Of a stretch of 64,000 nucleotides of DNA, positions 32,528-40,996 are shown piece after piece (the first letter of the stretch is position 1; every line of letters starts with the position of its first letter). A model generated the notes under the pieces. The model made no database searches. It saw only the letters and a program-made list of their open reading frames with translations, and was not told the origin of the DNA. This DNA is from Candidatus Eiseniibacteriota bacterium (GTDB lineage: Bacteria > Eisenbacteria > RBG-16-71-46 > CAIMUX01). The position numbers and the translations under genes are program-made. The stretch lies in the NCBI GenBank assembly GCA_903844735.1, contig CAIMUX010000021.1:1-64000 (forward strand). Reading direction: 5' to 3'.

Positions 32528-33277
32528 ATGACTGAAGAGCACACTCAGCAACAGGTTCCGGAAAAGAGCGACCGTCGCCGCCGCCAGAGCCGTGCACGGT
32601 TCTGGATTGGATTGGGTGCGATCACTCCATTACTGATTGCCGGCCTTGGCGGTTATATTGCTGTGGCTACGAAGGGAAGCGACGTCAAAGTCGAAATGAC
32701 AAAGCTGGCGGTCAATGTGTTGAACCGGGATCCTGATCCAACCAATGTCAACGTACGACGGTGGGCTCTGGATCTCCTCAAGAAATTCTCCCCCGTGCCT
32801 GTTTCGAAAAGGGCCGCGGACGAGATACTCGCTGGTTCTCTTCTTGGCGGCGGGCCGACTGGAGATTTCGTCGGGCCTGATCCGATCATTAACTTCTCAT
32901 CACTTCATGACTCGATTGCTGTTGATGTGAATCTTGTCATGGACTTGAATAAGCCAGACGTCAATGTCTGGAAAGAGCGGATGGTAGCGCCCTGGTTGCT
33001 TATCACCGAATACCCGACTGGGAATATCCGAGAATTATCTGGTTACCTTCTGAACGGCGACTTCCGGCGCGCTCGCTTCATGCTGCCAACCAGCTCTTTG
33101 GAAAAGAACCTCAGGATTGTGTTGAAAGTGAAGACACTAGACAGCTCTCTCGACAGGTGGCCAGTTCAAGAGTTATCACCATTGTGCAACCGCGGTGATG
33201 GACCAAGTCTTCACGTCCACCTACGTTTGAAGAATGACGAATTCCGAGCCACGTATTGGGAGAATACCGGAGATTGA
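32528..33277 (+). CDS. Single-TM protein of unknown function
   Basis: The 249-residue product has a basic N-terminus, one hydrophobic segment (FWIGLGAITPLLIAGLGGYI) and a soluble C-terminal region of about 200 residues with no recognised domain. It is probably an inner-membrane protein with a periplasmic or cytoplasmic sensor part. GGAGG lies upstream of the ATG. Base composition is clearly poorer in GC than the flanking genes, which suggests recent acquisition. It follows the coupling ATPase by 15 bp but its different composition argues that it is separate cargo. Confidence 0.55.
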   Translation: MTEEHTQQQVPEKSDRRRRQSRARFWIGLGAITPLLIAGLGGYIAVATKGSDVKVEMTKLAVNVLNRDPDPTNVNVRRWALDLLKKFSPVPVSKRAADEILAGSLLGGGPTGDFVGPDPIINFSSLHDSIAVDVNLVMDLNKPDVNVWKERMVAPWLLITEYPTGNIRELSGYLLNGDFRRARFMLPTSSLEKNLRIVLKVKTLDSSLDRWPVQELSPLCNRGDGPSLHVHLRLKNDEFRATYWENTGD

Positions 33278-33357
33278 TCCACAAGCCATCATTCCCACAG
33301 GAGAATGAACCGAGGGGTGCCCAATGTGGAATCCCCTACGTCTTCAAAGAGGACTCA

Positions 33358-33648
33358 ATGACAGAGCCAACCAGGAACCACAGAATGACATCCGATTTGT
33401 CACCGAAACCCGTGGGCATCTGGATTCGCGTCTCGACCGAGGACCAGGCCAAGGGCGAGAGTCCTAAGCATCACGAGAGGCGTGCCCGAATGTATGCCGA
33501 GGCCAAGGGCTGGCGAGCGCGCGATGTCTACCAGACCGGAGCTGCCTTCGGGGAGTTGGCCCCGGGCAATGCCGACACCGAATGGATGTCGGAGCATGCT
33601 CGAGTGTCGCACACCTTAGTTTCGGCCTACCCGGGGAGAGTTGCATGA
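33358..33648 (+). pseudogene. Truncated serine recombinase (N-terminal fragment)
   Basis: The fragment encodes KPVGIWIRVSTEDQAKGESP and RARMYAEAKGWRARDVYQTG, nearly the same as the start of the intact integrase 1.46 kb downstream (KPVGIWIRVSTEDQVRGESP). Similarity continues, weakening, to about position 33,620 and then ends where the next gene begins. The catalytic serine remains but the rest of the catalytic domain and the DNA-binding part are gone. It is a diverged relic that brackets the membrane-protein gene on its left. Confidence 0.8.
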
Positions 33649-34724
33649 CCCCGTTGCACAGAAAGTCGAGAAAGAAGTCTGTTGCAGCTTTCTTCAGGCG
33701 CGATTGGGTGTTTCGAACGGCGGTCTGCGCTTTCGAGAGGTCGACCCACTCGTGGTTTCGCTTTTTGTGTTTCGTGGCGGTTCAGCTGGCAGTTCTCGTC
33801 TTGATTCCGATACTGTTTATCATACTCAAGCACGGTTCGCCGGACTTGGTTCTGAAGAATGGGAGCCTGCGGACTGACGTGATGCTGGTCATCCTTGCCG
33901 TCATCGGGAGTGTGGTGGGACACCGTTGGCTTCTCCGGACGCTCTGGCTGCCACATCAGCTTCGCCGCTCTGGAACCATGACTGTGCAGCAGTGTCTTGC
34001 CGTTCGATCCCACCTTCGACGGGTCTCGGACGGATTGCTCTGGCGAGTCGTTCCGGCATTCGCGACCATCCTACTTGCATGGTACTGGTTGGCGGAGCTC
34101 CACGAGCCGTATTCATTTCAGGAGTACCCAATCCTTCGGTTGTGGCTGTTACTGCCATACACCGTTTGGTGGTACCTCATTCTGCGAACCGCAACCCTCC
34201 TGATACTGTTCGTCCGACCGATCCGGCACTGCGTGACCAGAGGCCAAGTCTCGCCGAATCTCCTCCATCGGGACGGGGTCAGCGGTTTCTCACCAGCGGG
34301 CGACGCGACTCTCTGGTTCATGCTGTTATACACCAACGTGGGCGTGTACTTTCTCATGAGCATACGAGGCCCTGCACGAGCACAGGACGCACTCATGATG
34401 TCGTTCCTCATGGTCTATCTCACAACTCCGCTCGTTTGGGCGGCTTGGTTTCTCTATCCGTTCGTACGTGCTGTGCGCTCCGAAAAAGTCGCACAACTGC
34501 GTCGACTTGAACTGCAGGAAGCACGTGTACCGGCCTCTGGAGAGGATCGTGGCGCGATCGCGGAAACACTAGACCGGTACCAGCTTCACGGACTCATCCA
34601 GCGGTGTCCCGAATGGCCGTTGCGCTTCCGTGGCGTTCGCGCTGTCGCAGCAGGAATGTCTCATCTTCTGCCCGTGGCTCTAAAACTCGCCTTGGATCAT
34701 GGCTTGCTTCCCCCATTGCGCTGA
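33645..34724 (+). CDS. Polytopic membrane protein between recombinase copies
   Basis: The 359-residue protein has about six hydrophobic helices, for example FLCFVAVQLAVLVLIPILFI, VMLVILAVIGSVVGHRWLL, LRLWLLLPYTVWWYLILRTA and MMSFLMVYLTTPLVWAAWFL, with a soluble C-terminus of 80 residues. GGGGAGAG precedes the ATG, which overlaps the end of the recombinase fragment. No family is recognised. Composition is lower in GC than the neighbours. Its position between a broken and an intact copy of the same recombinase suggests that it is recent cargo. Confidence 0.55.
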   Translation: MTPLHRKSRKKSVAAFFRRDWVFRTAVCAFERSTHSWFRFLCFVAVQLAVLVLIPILFIILKHGSPDLVLKNGSLRTDVMLVILAVIGSVVGHRWLLRTLWLPHQLRRSGTMTVQQCLAVRSHLRRVSDGLLWRVVPAFATILLAWYWLAELHEPYSFQEYPILRLWLLLPYTVWWYLILRTATLLILFVRPIRHCVTRGQVSPNLLHRDGVSGFSPAGDATLWFMLLYTNVGVYFLMSIRGPARAQDALMMSFLMVYLTTPLVWAAWFLYPFVRAVRSEKVAQLRRLELQEARVPASGEDRGAIAETLDRYQLHGLIQRCPEWPLRFRGVRAVAAGMSHLLPVALKLALDHGLLPPLR

Positions 34725-34816
34725 CTGGTGAGATGGAAGGCCCAGGTGAGGTTGTTGACTTGAGGAGGACCAGCACCCACGGTCAAGAAGCGGACCGGCA
34801 CTCGGAGGATCTCGAA

Positions 34817-36349
34817 ATGAAAACTACTAGGCCTTCCGACGATCGCACGATGCCGGCCTCAAAACCCGTGGGCATCTGGATTCGCGTTTCGACCGAGGAC
34901 CAGGTTCGGGGCGAGAGTCCGGAACACCACGAGAAACGCGCCCGGATGTACGCCGAGGCCAAGGGCTGGCGGGTGCGTGAGGTCTATCATCTCGAAGCCA
35001 TGTCGGGGAAGTCGGTCATGGGCTACGCCGAGACCGACCGCATGCTGGAGCACATTCGGTCTGGGCACATCTCGGCGCTGGTCTTCTCGAAACTCGCCCG
35101 CCTGGCCCGAAACACCCGAGAGCTTCTGGAGTTCGCGGACATCTTCCGGGACCACGGCGCGGATCTGATCTCGCTCTCCGAGGCGATCGATACTTCGACT
35201 CCGGCCGGGCGGCTCTTCTTTACGGTCGTCGCGGCCATGGCCCAGTGGGAACGGGAGGAGATCGCGGAACGGGTGGCCGCATCCGTACCCATCCGAGCAC
35301 AACTTGGAAAGCCCCTCGGCGGTGCCGCCCCCTTCGGTTACCGCTGGGAGAATCGGGAGCTGATCCCGGACCCGAAAGAGGCTCCAGTCCGCAAGCTCAT
35401 GTACGAGCTCTTCTTGGAGCACAAACGCAAGAAGGCTGTCGCCCGTCTGCTGAACGAGAAGGGCTACCGGACCCGGAACGGCTCGAACTTCACGGATACG
35501 ACCGTGGACCGGCTCCTCCGGGACCCGATGGCGAAGGGCATCCGCCGAGCGAACTACACGAAGTCTCTGGGCGCGAAGAAACACTGGAAGGTGAAGCCGG
35601 AGGACGAGTGGGTCCTAACTCCAGTCGAGCCAATAGTCTCCGAGGAAACCTGGCTCAAAGCGAACGCGATCCTCAACGAACGGCGGCGGAAAGATGAGTG
35701 CGAGACGAAGAAGACTGTTCATCTTTTCGCCGGGGTCGTCTTCTGCCACTGCGGCCAGAAGATGTACGCCCTCTCGAACAGTCCAAAGTACGTTTGCCAG
35801 AAGTGCCGTAACAAGATCCCGATCGACGACCTCGAAGCCGTCTTCGCCGAACAGCTCAAAGGCTTCTTCCTCGATCCTCAGGAGATCACCCAATATCTCG
35901 GCCAAGCGGACGAGACGATCAAGACGAAGGACGAAGCTCTCCGAGCCCTCACCGCCAAACGAGAAAGCCTCGTCCGGGAAATGGACAAGATCCACCGTGC
36001 CTACATTACCGATGCGATCACGGTCCAGGGTTACGGTCGGCAGTACCAACCACTCGAGGAGCGACTCAATCAAATCGAGGAGGAACTCCCCAGACTCCAA
36101 GGAGAAGTAGACTTCCTCAAAATCCAACTCCTCTCCAGCGACGAAATCCTGACGGAAGCCAAGGACCTCACCGCCCGTTGGCCGACACTCGCCCCCGAAG
36201 AGAAGCGGCAAATCGTCGAACATGTCGTCGAGCGAATCACCATCGAAAAAGACGCCGTTGAAATCCACCTTTGCTACCTCCCTACCGCTTCAGAAATCGC
36301 TGCAAATGGGCAACGCAACCTCAAGGATTCATCGCCCCCACAAGCATGA
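34817..36349 (+). CDS. Large serine recombinase (island integrase)
   Basis: The 510-residue protein is a complete large serine recombinase. The catalytic domain has IWIRVSTEDQ (Arg23, nucleophile Ser25), LVFSKLARLARNTRELLEFA and MAQWEREEIAERVAAS. The recombinase domain includes GAAPFGYRWENRELIPDP and KGYRTRNGSNFTDTTVDRLL. The zinc ribbon has FCHCGQKMYALSN with YVCQKC, followed by a coiled coil. GGAGGA precedes the ATG. Its last codons (from about 36,321) lie in host comM sequence read antisense, so the C-terminus is completed by the chromosome after integration. It is the likely enzyme for integration into comM. Confidence 0.9.
   Translation: MKTTRPSDDRTMPASKPVGIWIRVSTEDQVRGESPEHHEKRARMYAEAKGWRVREVYHLEAMSGKSVMGYAETDRMLEHIRSGHISALVFSKLARLARNTRELLEFADIFRDHGADLISLSEAIDTSTPAGRLFFTVVAAMAQWEREEIAERVAASVPIRAQLGKPLGGAAPFGYRWENRELIPDPKEAPVRKLMYELFLEHKRKKAVARLLNEKGYRTRNGSNFTDTTVDRLLRDPMAKGIRRANYTKSLGAKKHWKVKPEDEWVLTPVEPIVSEETWLKANAILNERRRKDECETKKTVHLFAGVVFCHCGQKMYALSNSPKYVCQKCRNKIPIDDLEAVFAEQLKGFFLDPQEITQYLGQADETIKTKDEALRALTAKRESLVREMDKIHRAYITDAITVQGYGRQYQPLEERLNQIEEELPRLQGEVDFLKIQLLSSDEILTEAKDLTARWPTLAPEEKRQIVEHVVERITIEKDAVEIHLCYLPTASEIAANGQRNLKDSSPPQA
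36321..36349. other. Right island-host junction (attR region)
   Basis: On the minus strand, comM reads to GCGATGAATCCT and is then closed by TGA at 36,323-36,321. Intact YifB/ComM proteins continue after this Asn-Pro with a Cys-Pro-Cys-Gly segment, so the crossover must lie within a few bases of 36,321-36,331. The same 29 bp encode the last residues of the integrase on the plus strand. The exact core cannot be set without the left junction. Confidence 0.65.
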
Positions 36350-37406
36350 ACCGGCACGGAAAGCTCACCGTGCGTCCCACGCGTACGACGCGGACCGTTC
36401 CCTCTTCCAGCGGTTGCCGCAGGAGGTTCAACACCTGGGCGCGGAACTCGGGCATCTCGTCGAGAAAGAGCACACCGCCATGGGCCAGGCTGACCTCACC
36501 GGGGCGCGGGACCGCCCCGCCACCGACGAGTCCCGGCCCGCTCACGGTATGGTGCGGCGCTCGGAAGGGGCGGGAACGCACCAGCCCCGAACCCGGCCGC
36601 AGGAGTCCGGCCACACTATGCACGAGGGTGACCTCCAGCGATTCCTCACGGCCGAGCGGTGGAAGAATCCCGGAGAGTCGCTGCGCGAGGAGGGTCTTTC
36701 CCGCCCCTGGCGGACCGCTGAGAAGCAGATTGTGTCCACCCGCGGCCGCCACTTCCAGTGCGCGCTTCGCCGCCGCCTGCCCGCGAATCTCGGCGAAGTC
36801 GGGTTCATGGGAGGACGGGCCCGGGAGACCGGCGGGTTCAGGCCAAGTGCCGGGTGCGGGCCGAGCCGCACCGTGGTCGATCTCCTTTTCCCATCGCCCC
36901 TCCCGCAGCCGCTCGATCGCCTCCACCAGGGACTGCACCGGGACCGCCACCAACCGATCTACCTCACGCGCCTCGGCCAGGTTGCCCGCGGGCAGAAGGA
37001 GCGCCCTCCGACGCAACCTCGAAGCCGCCAGCGCGATCGCCAGGGCGCCGCGAACCGGCCGGACCTCGCCGTCGAGTGACAGTTCGCCCGCCACCGCGAT
37101 CCCTTCCAGGGCGCCCGCCGGGAACACGCCGAGCGCCGCCAGCATGCCCAGCGCGATGGCCAGATCCAGGGCCGATCCTTCCTTCGGCAGCTCTGCCGGC
37201 GCGAGATTCACCGTGACGCGACGATCGGGTGTGCTGAACCCGGCGCCATGGAAGGCGGCGGTGATCCGATCCAGGCTCTCACGGATCGCCTTGCCTGCAA
37301 GCCCCACGATGGTGGTAACCGGATAACCGTTGTCGACCGAGACTTGCACCTCTATCGGCACCGCCTCGATCCCGGAGAGCGTGAACGACTCCACTCGTGC
37401 TTGCAT
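36321..37406 (-). pseudogene. comM: comM/yifB, 5' part, interrupted by the island
   Basis: The 361 residues retained match the Mg-chelatase-like ComM/YifB family. The start is MQARVESFTLSGIEAVPIEV, then the ChlI-like Lon-type domain (VNLAPAELPKEGSALDLAIA), then the AAA+ core with Walker A LLLSGPPGAGKTLLAQRLSG and Walker B GVLFLDEMPEFRAQVLNLLR. It ends at sensor 1 (FMLVGAMNP), about 140 residues short. ComM is a hexameric helicase for branch migration in transformation, so the function is probably lost. The start could be 21 bp upstream across a run of nine G. Confidence 0.9.
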
Positions 37407-37524
37407 GCCCCCCCCCGCTGTCGCCATGACGACAGGTGAAAGACAGCGCAACGAGCATGCCGCGGAGCCACGGTCAGGCCACAAACGCAGCGCGGCAGTC
37501 CTGGACCGCGAATGACACAAGAGG

Positions 37525-38655
37525 TTACGCCGCTCGCTCCAAACCATCCTCCGTTTCCGACAGATCCGCGTCTCCGGCAGACTCGCTCAGCGGCACACTC
37601 AGAATGAAGGTCGTACCCTCCTCGGAGCTCTCCCCGAGCCGCAGATCGCCCCCGCACTGCCGGGCAATCTCCCGCGCCAACGGCAGGCTGGATATCTCGC
37701 CCCCGTGATGCCGGATGCTCTGCACCCAGAGGAGGTCGAAGAGCCGATTTCGGTGGAGGTGGTCGATCGCCGGCCGGCTGTCGCTGACGCTCAGCAGGGC
37801 CGTCGATCTTTCGCGCGCCATCGTCATGCGGACCACATTCCCGTCCGGACTGGCCGCAATCGCCTCCCCCAAGAGGGTCCGAAGCACGAAGGCGAGGTGA
37901 AACCGATCGGAGATGGTGTCGGTGGCCGCCGAAAAGTCGAGCGTCATGCTTACCCGCTTCAGTCGGGCCGTGGCCGCGAGGTCGTGTATGGCATCCTGCG
38001 CCACATCGAGCAGGGGAACCGGGCGCACCGCCGCGGCACTTCTACCGGTTCGCATCGCGTGGAAATGATTGAGGTAGTCCAGAAGCCATTGCATCCGCCG
38101 CGCACCAGTGAGGATCGACTCAGTCAGTTGCCGATGGGTGTCCGCATCCAGAGTGGCCCCCGAGGAGAGCATCTCCGCGGCCCCCAGCACATGCGTCAAC
38201 GGAGTGCGGAACTGGTGCCCGAGAATGGTCAGGAACTCGGACTGGAGCCGCTCTACCTCTTCGGCGGTCTTCAGCCGAAGAAAGACCCGTATTTTCGCGA
38301 CCAGCTCGTCGTGGTCGAACGGCTTGGTGATGTAGTCATCGGCTCCGGCCTCGTACCCATTCAGACGGTCGGTCAGCATCGCCTTGGCCGAGACGAGGAT
38401 GATCTTGACGTAGTGCAACTCCGGCATCTCCCGCATGCTCCTGGCGGTCTCGTAGCCGTTCAGCCCCGGCATCATGACGTCGAGGAGGACGAGATCGGGA
38501 TGGAACCGCATCGCCTCGGTGAGGGCCGAAGCTCCGTCCGACACCCATCGGAGGCAGTACTCCTCCCCCAGGATCTCTTCGAAGATCTGGATGTTCAGCT
38601 CGTCGTCATCCACGACAAGGATCCGCTCACGGTTGCTTCCCCTGGTGTCCGCCAT
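37525..38655 (-). CDS. Receiver-histidine kinase hybrid with a degenerate ATPase domain
   Basis: The 376-residue protein begins with a receiver domain (RILVVDDDELNIQIFEEILG, phospho-acceptor in LVLLDVMMPGLNGYE, Lys in YITKPFDHDELVAK). It continues with a HisKA dimerisation helix (LTILGHQFRTPLTHVLGAAE, His conserved). The following HATPase-like region lacks the canonical N-box asparagine (VLRTLLGEAIAASPDG) and a DxGxG loop, so ATP binding is doubtful. It is the last gene of the leftward signalling operon, 20 bp after the CHASE8 kinase, and may act as a phosphorelay or scaffold partner of that kinase. Confidence 0.8.
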   Translation of the reverse strand: MADTRGSNRERILVVDDDELNIQIFEEILGEEYCLRWVSDGASALTEAMRFHPDLVLLDVMMPGLNGYETARSMREMPELHYVKIILVSAKAMLTDRLNGYEAGADDYITKPFDHDELVAKIRVFLRLKTAEEVERLQSEFLTILGHQFRTPLTHVLGAAEMLSSGATLDADTHRQLTESILTGARRMQWLLDYLNHFHAMRTGRSAAAVRPVPLLDVAQDAIHDLAATARLKRVSMTLDFSAATDTISDRFHLAFVLRTLLGEAIAASPDGNVVRMTMARERSTALLSVSDSRPAIDHLHRNRLFDLLWVQSIRHHGGEISSLPLAREIARQCGGDLRLGESSEEGTTFILSVPLSESAGDADLSETEDGLERAA

Positions 38656-38675
38656 CGCCTCCTCCGTTCGCGAAC

Positions 38676-40271
38676 TCAGGCCGCGTGTCGTATGCGCCGC
38701 CCCAGCGGCGTGCCCGGCAACAGGTTCTCTCCGATCGCCGCCGTCGCGGACGGGTTGTCGGGGATTTCAACGTGAAACGCAGCACCAACGCGACGCCCCG
38801 GCTGGGCCCAGACCTTCCCCCCGTGCGCTCCCACGATCTGGCGGCAGATGGCCAGCCCCAGGCCTGTTCCTCCCGCCCCCGTCTTCGTCTTTCGTGACTG
38901 CACAAATTTGTCGAACACCAGCTCCAGTTCATCGCTCGGGACGCCGATTCCCTCGTCCTCCACGACAACCCAGGCCACGCCGTCCCGTCGGCCGTAGCTG
39001 ACCAGCACTGCTGCGCCGTCGGGCGAGAACTTGATGGCGTTGTGGAGGAGATTGCGGAGGACCTGCAGGAATCGCGTGCTGTCGAGGACCACGTCACCCG
39101 CTCCATCACCGGTGCAGAAAGTCCGGATTCCGCGTTCATGCGAGAGGGAGCGCAACTCGTCCACCGCCGATCGCACAAGGAGGTCGAACCGCGCGGGAGC
39201 GAAGTTCATCACCATGCGCCCCGCCTCGAACTTGGAGAGGTCCAGCAGGTCATTGAGCAGCACGAGCAGCCGGCCCCCCGCGAGGCGGATCTTCTTGAAG
39301 TAGTCGAGGAGTTTCTGAGGCGAAGCGCTCGTGCTCTTCTTTACCCCGAAGTCGGCAAAGCTGAGGATGGCGTGCATGGGCGTGCGCAGCTCGTGAGAGA
39401 CATTCGCCAGGAACTCGCTCTTCGCCCGAGAGGCCTCCTCCGCCTGCTCTTTGGCGATCATCAGCTCTGAGGTGCGCTGCTCCACGCGCACCTCCAGTTC
39501 TTCGCGGGCCTGCTGCAGGGCGGCATCGCGGGCCTCGATCTGGGTGACCATGGCGTTGAACCCGGCGACCAGAAGCCCCAGATCCTCGTCCGCCACCGGC
39601 GTGGCGCGAATGCTGTAATCCTGTCTCTCTGTGATCCTGCCGGCGATCTCCACCAAGTTGGCGATGGGACGCACCACGAGTCGCTGCAGCTCTTGGGAGA
39701 TGACGGCCGCCACGACCAGACATGCAACCAGAATGAGCAAGACGATCCCGGCGTAGCGACGCAGCAGCCGGTGGATTTCGCCCAGGCCGGCCTGGATGTC
39801 GATCCGCCCAACCGTCTCGTCGCCGACGCGGATCGGCATAGAAAGGAGGAGATGCGACCGAGTGAAACGGGGACGGGAGTCCACCCTGGGCGGCGCGCCC
39901 TCGTCTGCGATCCGGTCGGCTGTCGGGTACCCGGCGAACACACGGTCCTTGGAATCGTAGATGGTAGCCGCCTGCACGGCAGCCTCTGCGCGCAGGGCGT
40001 AGAGGATATCGAGCGCCGCGGCCCGGTCGTCGAACGAAAGCGACGCGGCGGTATTGTCCGCCATCACCTCCCCCAGCACCGTGACGGAACGGGCCAAGGA
40101 ACGCCGTAACGTGGAGTACTCCATGATCGCCATGGCGGCGCAGGCGAGGACGAGTACGCCGGTCGTCACGGTCAGCGTGAGGAGCTGCATCTTCTGCCGG
40201 ATCGACCGCGCCGGGAGCGGAACCAGATCACGGATCGGGAGTCGCCACCCGAGTGATCGCCCGCGATTCAT
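38676..40271 (-). CDS. Sensor histidine kinase with CHASE8-like periplasmic domain
   Basis: The 531-residue protein has an N-terminal TM helix (LLTLTVTTGVLVLACAAMAI), a periplasmic CHASE8-like domain (LGEVMADNTAASLSFDDRAA and LRAEAAVQAATIYDSKDRVF), and a second TM helix. Next come HAMP, a coiled coil, HisKA (FLANVSHELRTPMHAILSF) and a complete HATPase (LRNLLHNAIKFSPDG, VVVEDEGIGVPSD, GGTGLGLAICRQI). CHASE8 with HAMP is also the input part of the diguanylate cyclase YfiN, which is controlled by YfiR. Here a YfiR gene directly precedes with a four-base overlap, so this kinase is probably YfiR-controlled. Confidence 0.85.
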   Translation of the reverse strand: MNRGRSLGWRLPIRDLVPLPARSIRQKMQLLTLTVTTGVLVLACAAMAIMEYSTLRRSLARSVTVLGEVMADNTAASLSFDDRAAALDILYALRAEAAVQAATIYDSKDRVFAGYPTADRIADEGAPPRVDSRPRFTRSHLLLSMPIRVGDETVGRIDIQAGLGEIHRLLRRYAGIVLLILVACLVVAAVISQELQRLVVRPIANLVEIAGRITERQDYSIRATPVADEDLGLLVAGFNAMVTQIEARDAALQQAREELEVRVEQRTSELMIAKEQAEEASRAKSEFLANVSHELRTPMHAILSFADFGVKKSTSASPQKLLDYFKKIRLAGGRLLVLLNDLLDLSKFEAGRMVMNFAPARFDLLVRSAVDELRSLSHERGIRTFCTGDGAGDVVLDSTRFLQVLRNLLHNAIKFSPDGAAVLVSYGRRDGVAWVVVEDEGIGVPSDELELVFDKFVQSRKTKTGAGGTGLGLAICRQIVGAHGGKVWAQPGRRVGAAFHVEIPDNPSATAAIGENLLPGTPLGRRIRHAA

Positions 40272-40930
40272 GGAGCCACCGCTGACGCGGGACCGGTCGT
40301 CACCTTGGTCAGGCGGGCAAGGGAAAGCAATCGGGAGCTGATCTTCAAACCGTTCCGCTCGGCCGCCGCCCGGTTGATCTCGAAGTGCACCACCTGGTCA
40401 TCGAGATAGAGCTGAATCACGCCGCCGCGCACGGCGAAGGAATCGCTCTCACCGACGGTCAGGATCGGCTTGCCGGCCGTGGCGGCCAGGATCCTCTCAG
40501 GATTGACTGCGGAATGGGGCACAAAGACGATATGACACGAGGCCACAGCCTCGGGGCCCTTCAACCACATGACCCGGACCGGCCGGCCACTGACCAGCCG
40601 CTCTTCCATCCCGAGTTCCACCTGCCGATCGAGCGGCCCCGGACCCATGATCCCGATCCTGATTTCCGAGACATCGCTCTCAAAGGCACCGCCAGGCCAC
40701 TCCACGAAACGGGCGAAATTCAGCAGATAGGCGGCTTTCACCTCGTACTCAGCGGCACTCCCGGGGGTCTTCTCCGCACACGCTAGGGTACTTGCCAAGG
40801 ACCCGACCAGGATCACGGCGGGCAGGATCACGGCCCGGGCGAAAGACCGGGCCGGGACACGGAGAAAGCCGCCGCGACCCGAAGGCGGCGGCACCCATCT
40901 CGCCCGCAGTCGGATGATGCGAGGTGTCAT
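40268..40930 (-). CDS. yfiR: YfiR-family periplasmic regulator (DUF4154)
   Basis: The 220-residue protein has an export signal (AVILPAVILVGSLASTLACA). It then has the YfiR/DUF4154 pattern: EYEVKAAYLLNFARFVEWPG, IRIGIMGPGPLDRQVELGM, CHIVFVPHSAVNP, ILTVGESDSFAVRGGVIQLY and VHFEINRAAAERNGLKISSR. YfiR proteins sit in the periplasm and repress a CHASE8-containing partner. Its stop overlaps the kinase start (ATGA). The export signal begins only after about 30 residues, so a shorter start is possible but no good one is visible. It links the upstream TonB receptor to the kinases. Confidence 0.85.
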   Translation of the reverse strand: MTPRIIRLRARWVPPPSGRGGFLRVPARSFARAVILPAVILVGSLASTLACAEKTPGSAAEYEVKAAYLLNFARFVEWPGGAFESDVSEIRIGIMGPGPLDRQVELGMEERLVSGRPVRVMWLKGPEAVASCHIVFVPHSAVNPERILAATAGKPILTVGESDSFAVRGGVIQLYLDDQVVHFEINRAAAERNGLKISSRLLSLARLTKVTTGPASAVAP

Positions 40931-40996
40931 CGGCTTCCGATCCCCGCGTTGTTCGCCGGCCGCCCCGAAAGCCCCGGTATCACGGTCGATGCCCGA

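Larger units (their letters stand above)
1..36331. mobile_element. Integrated mobile island (right part) inserted in comM
   Basis: The region ends inside host comM, next to the 3' end of an intact large serine recombinase, the usual position of an integrase. It carries replication-type winged-helix proteins, RuvC-like nucleases, RadC, DUF932, a Cas4-like nuclease, a coupling-type ATPase and many defence genes, a gene content typical of integrative elements. No relaxase or VirB4-type ATPase is visible, so self-transfer cannot be claimed. The left attachment site and the rest of comM are not in the window, so the left boundary is simply the edge. The right boundary is placed from where the comM reading frame is lost. 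Confidence 0.8.
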
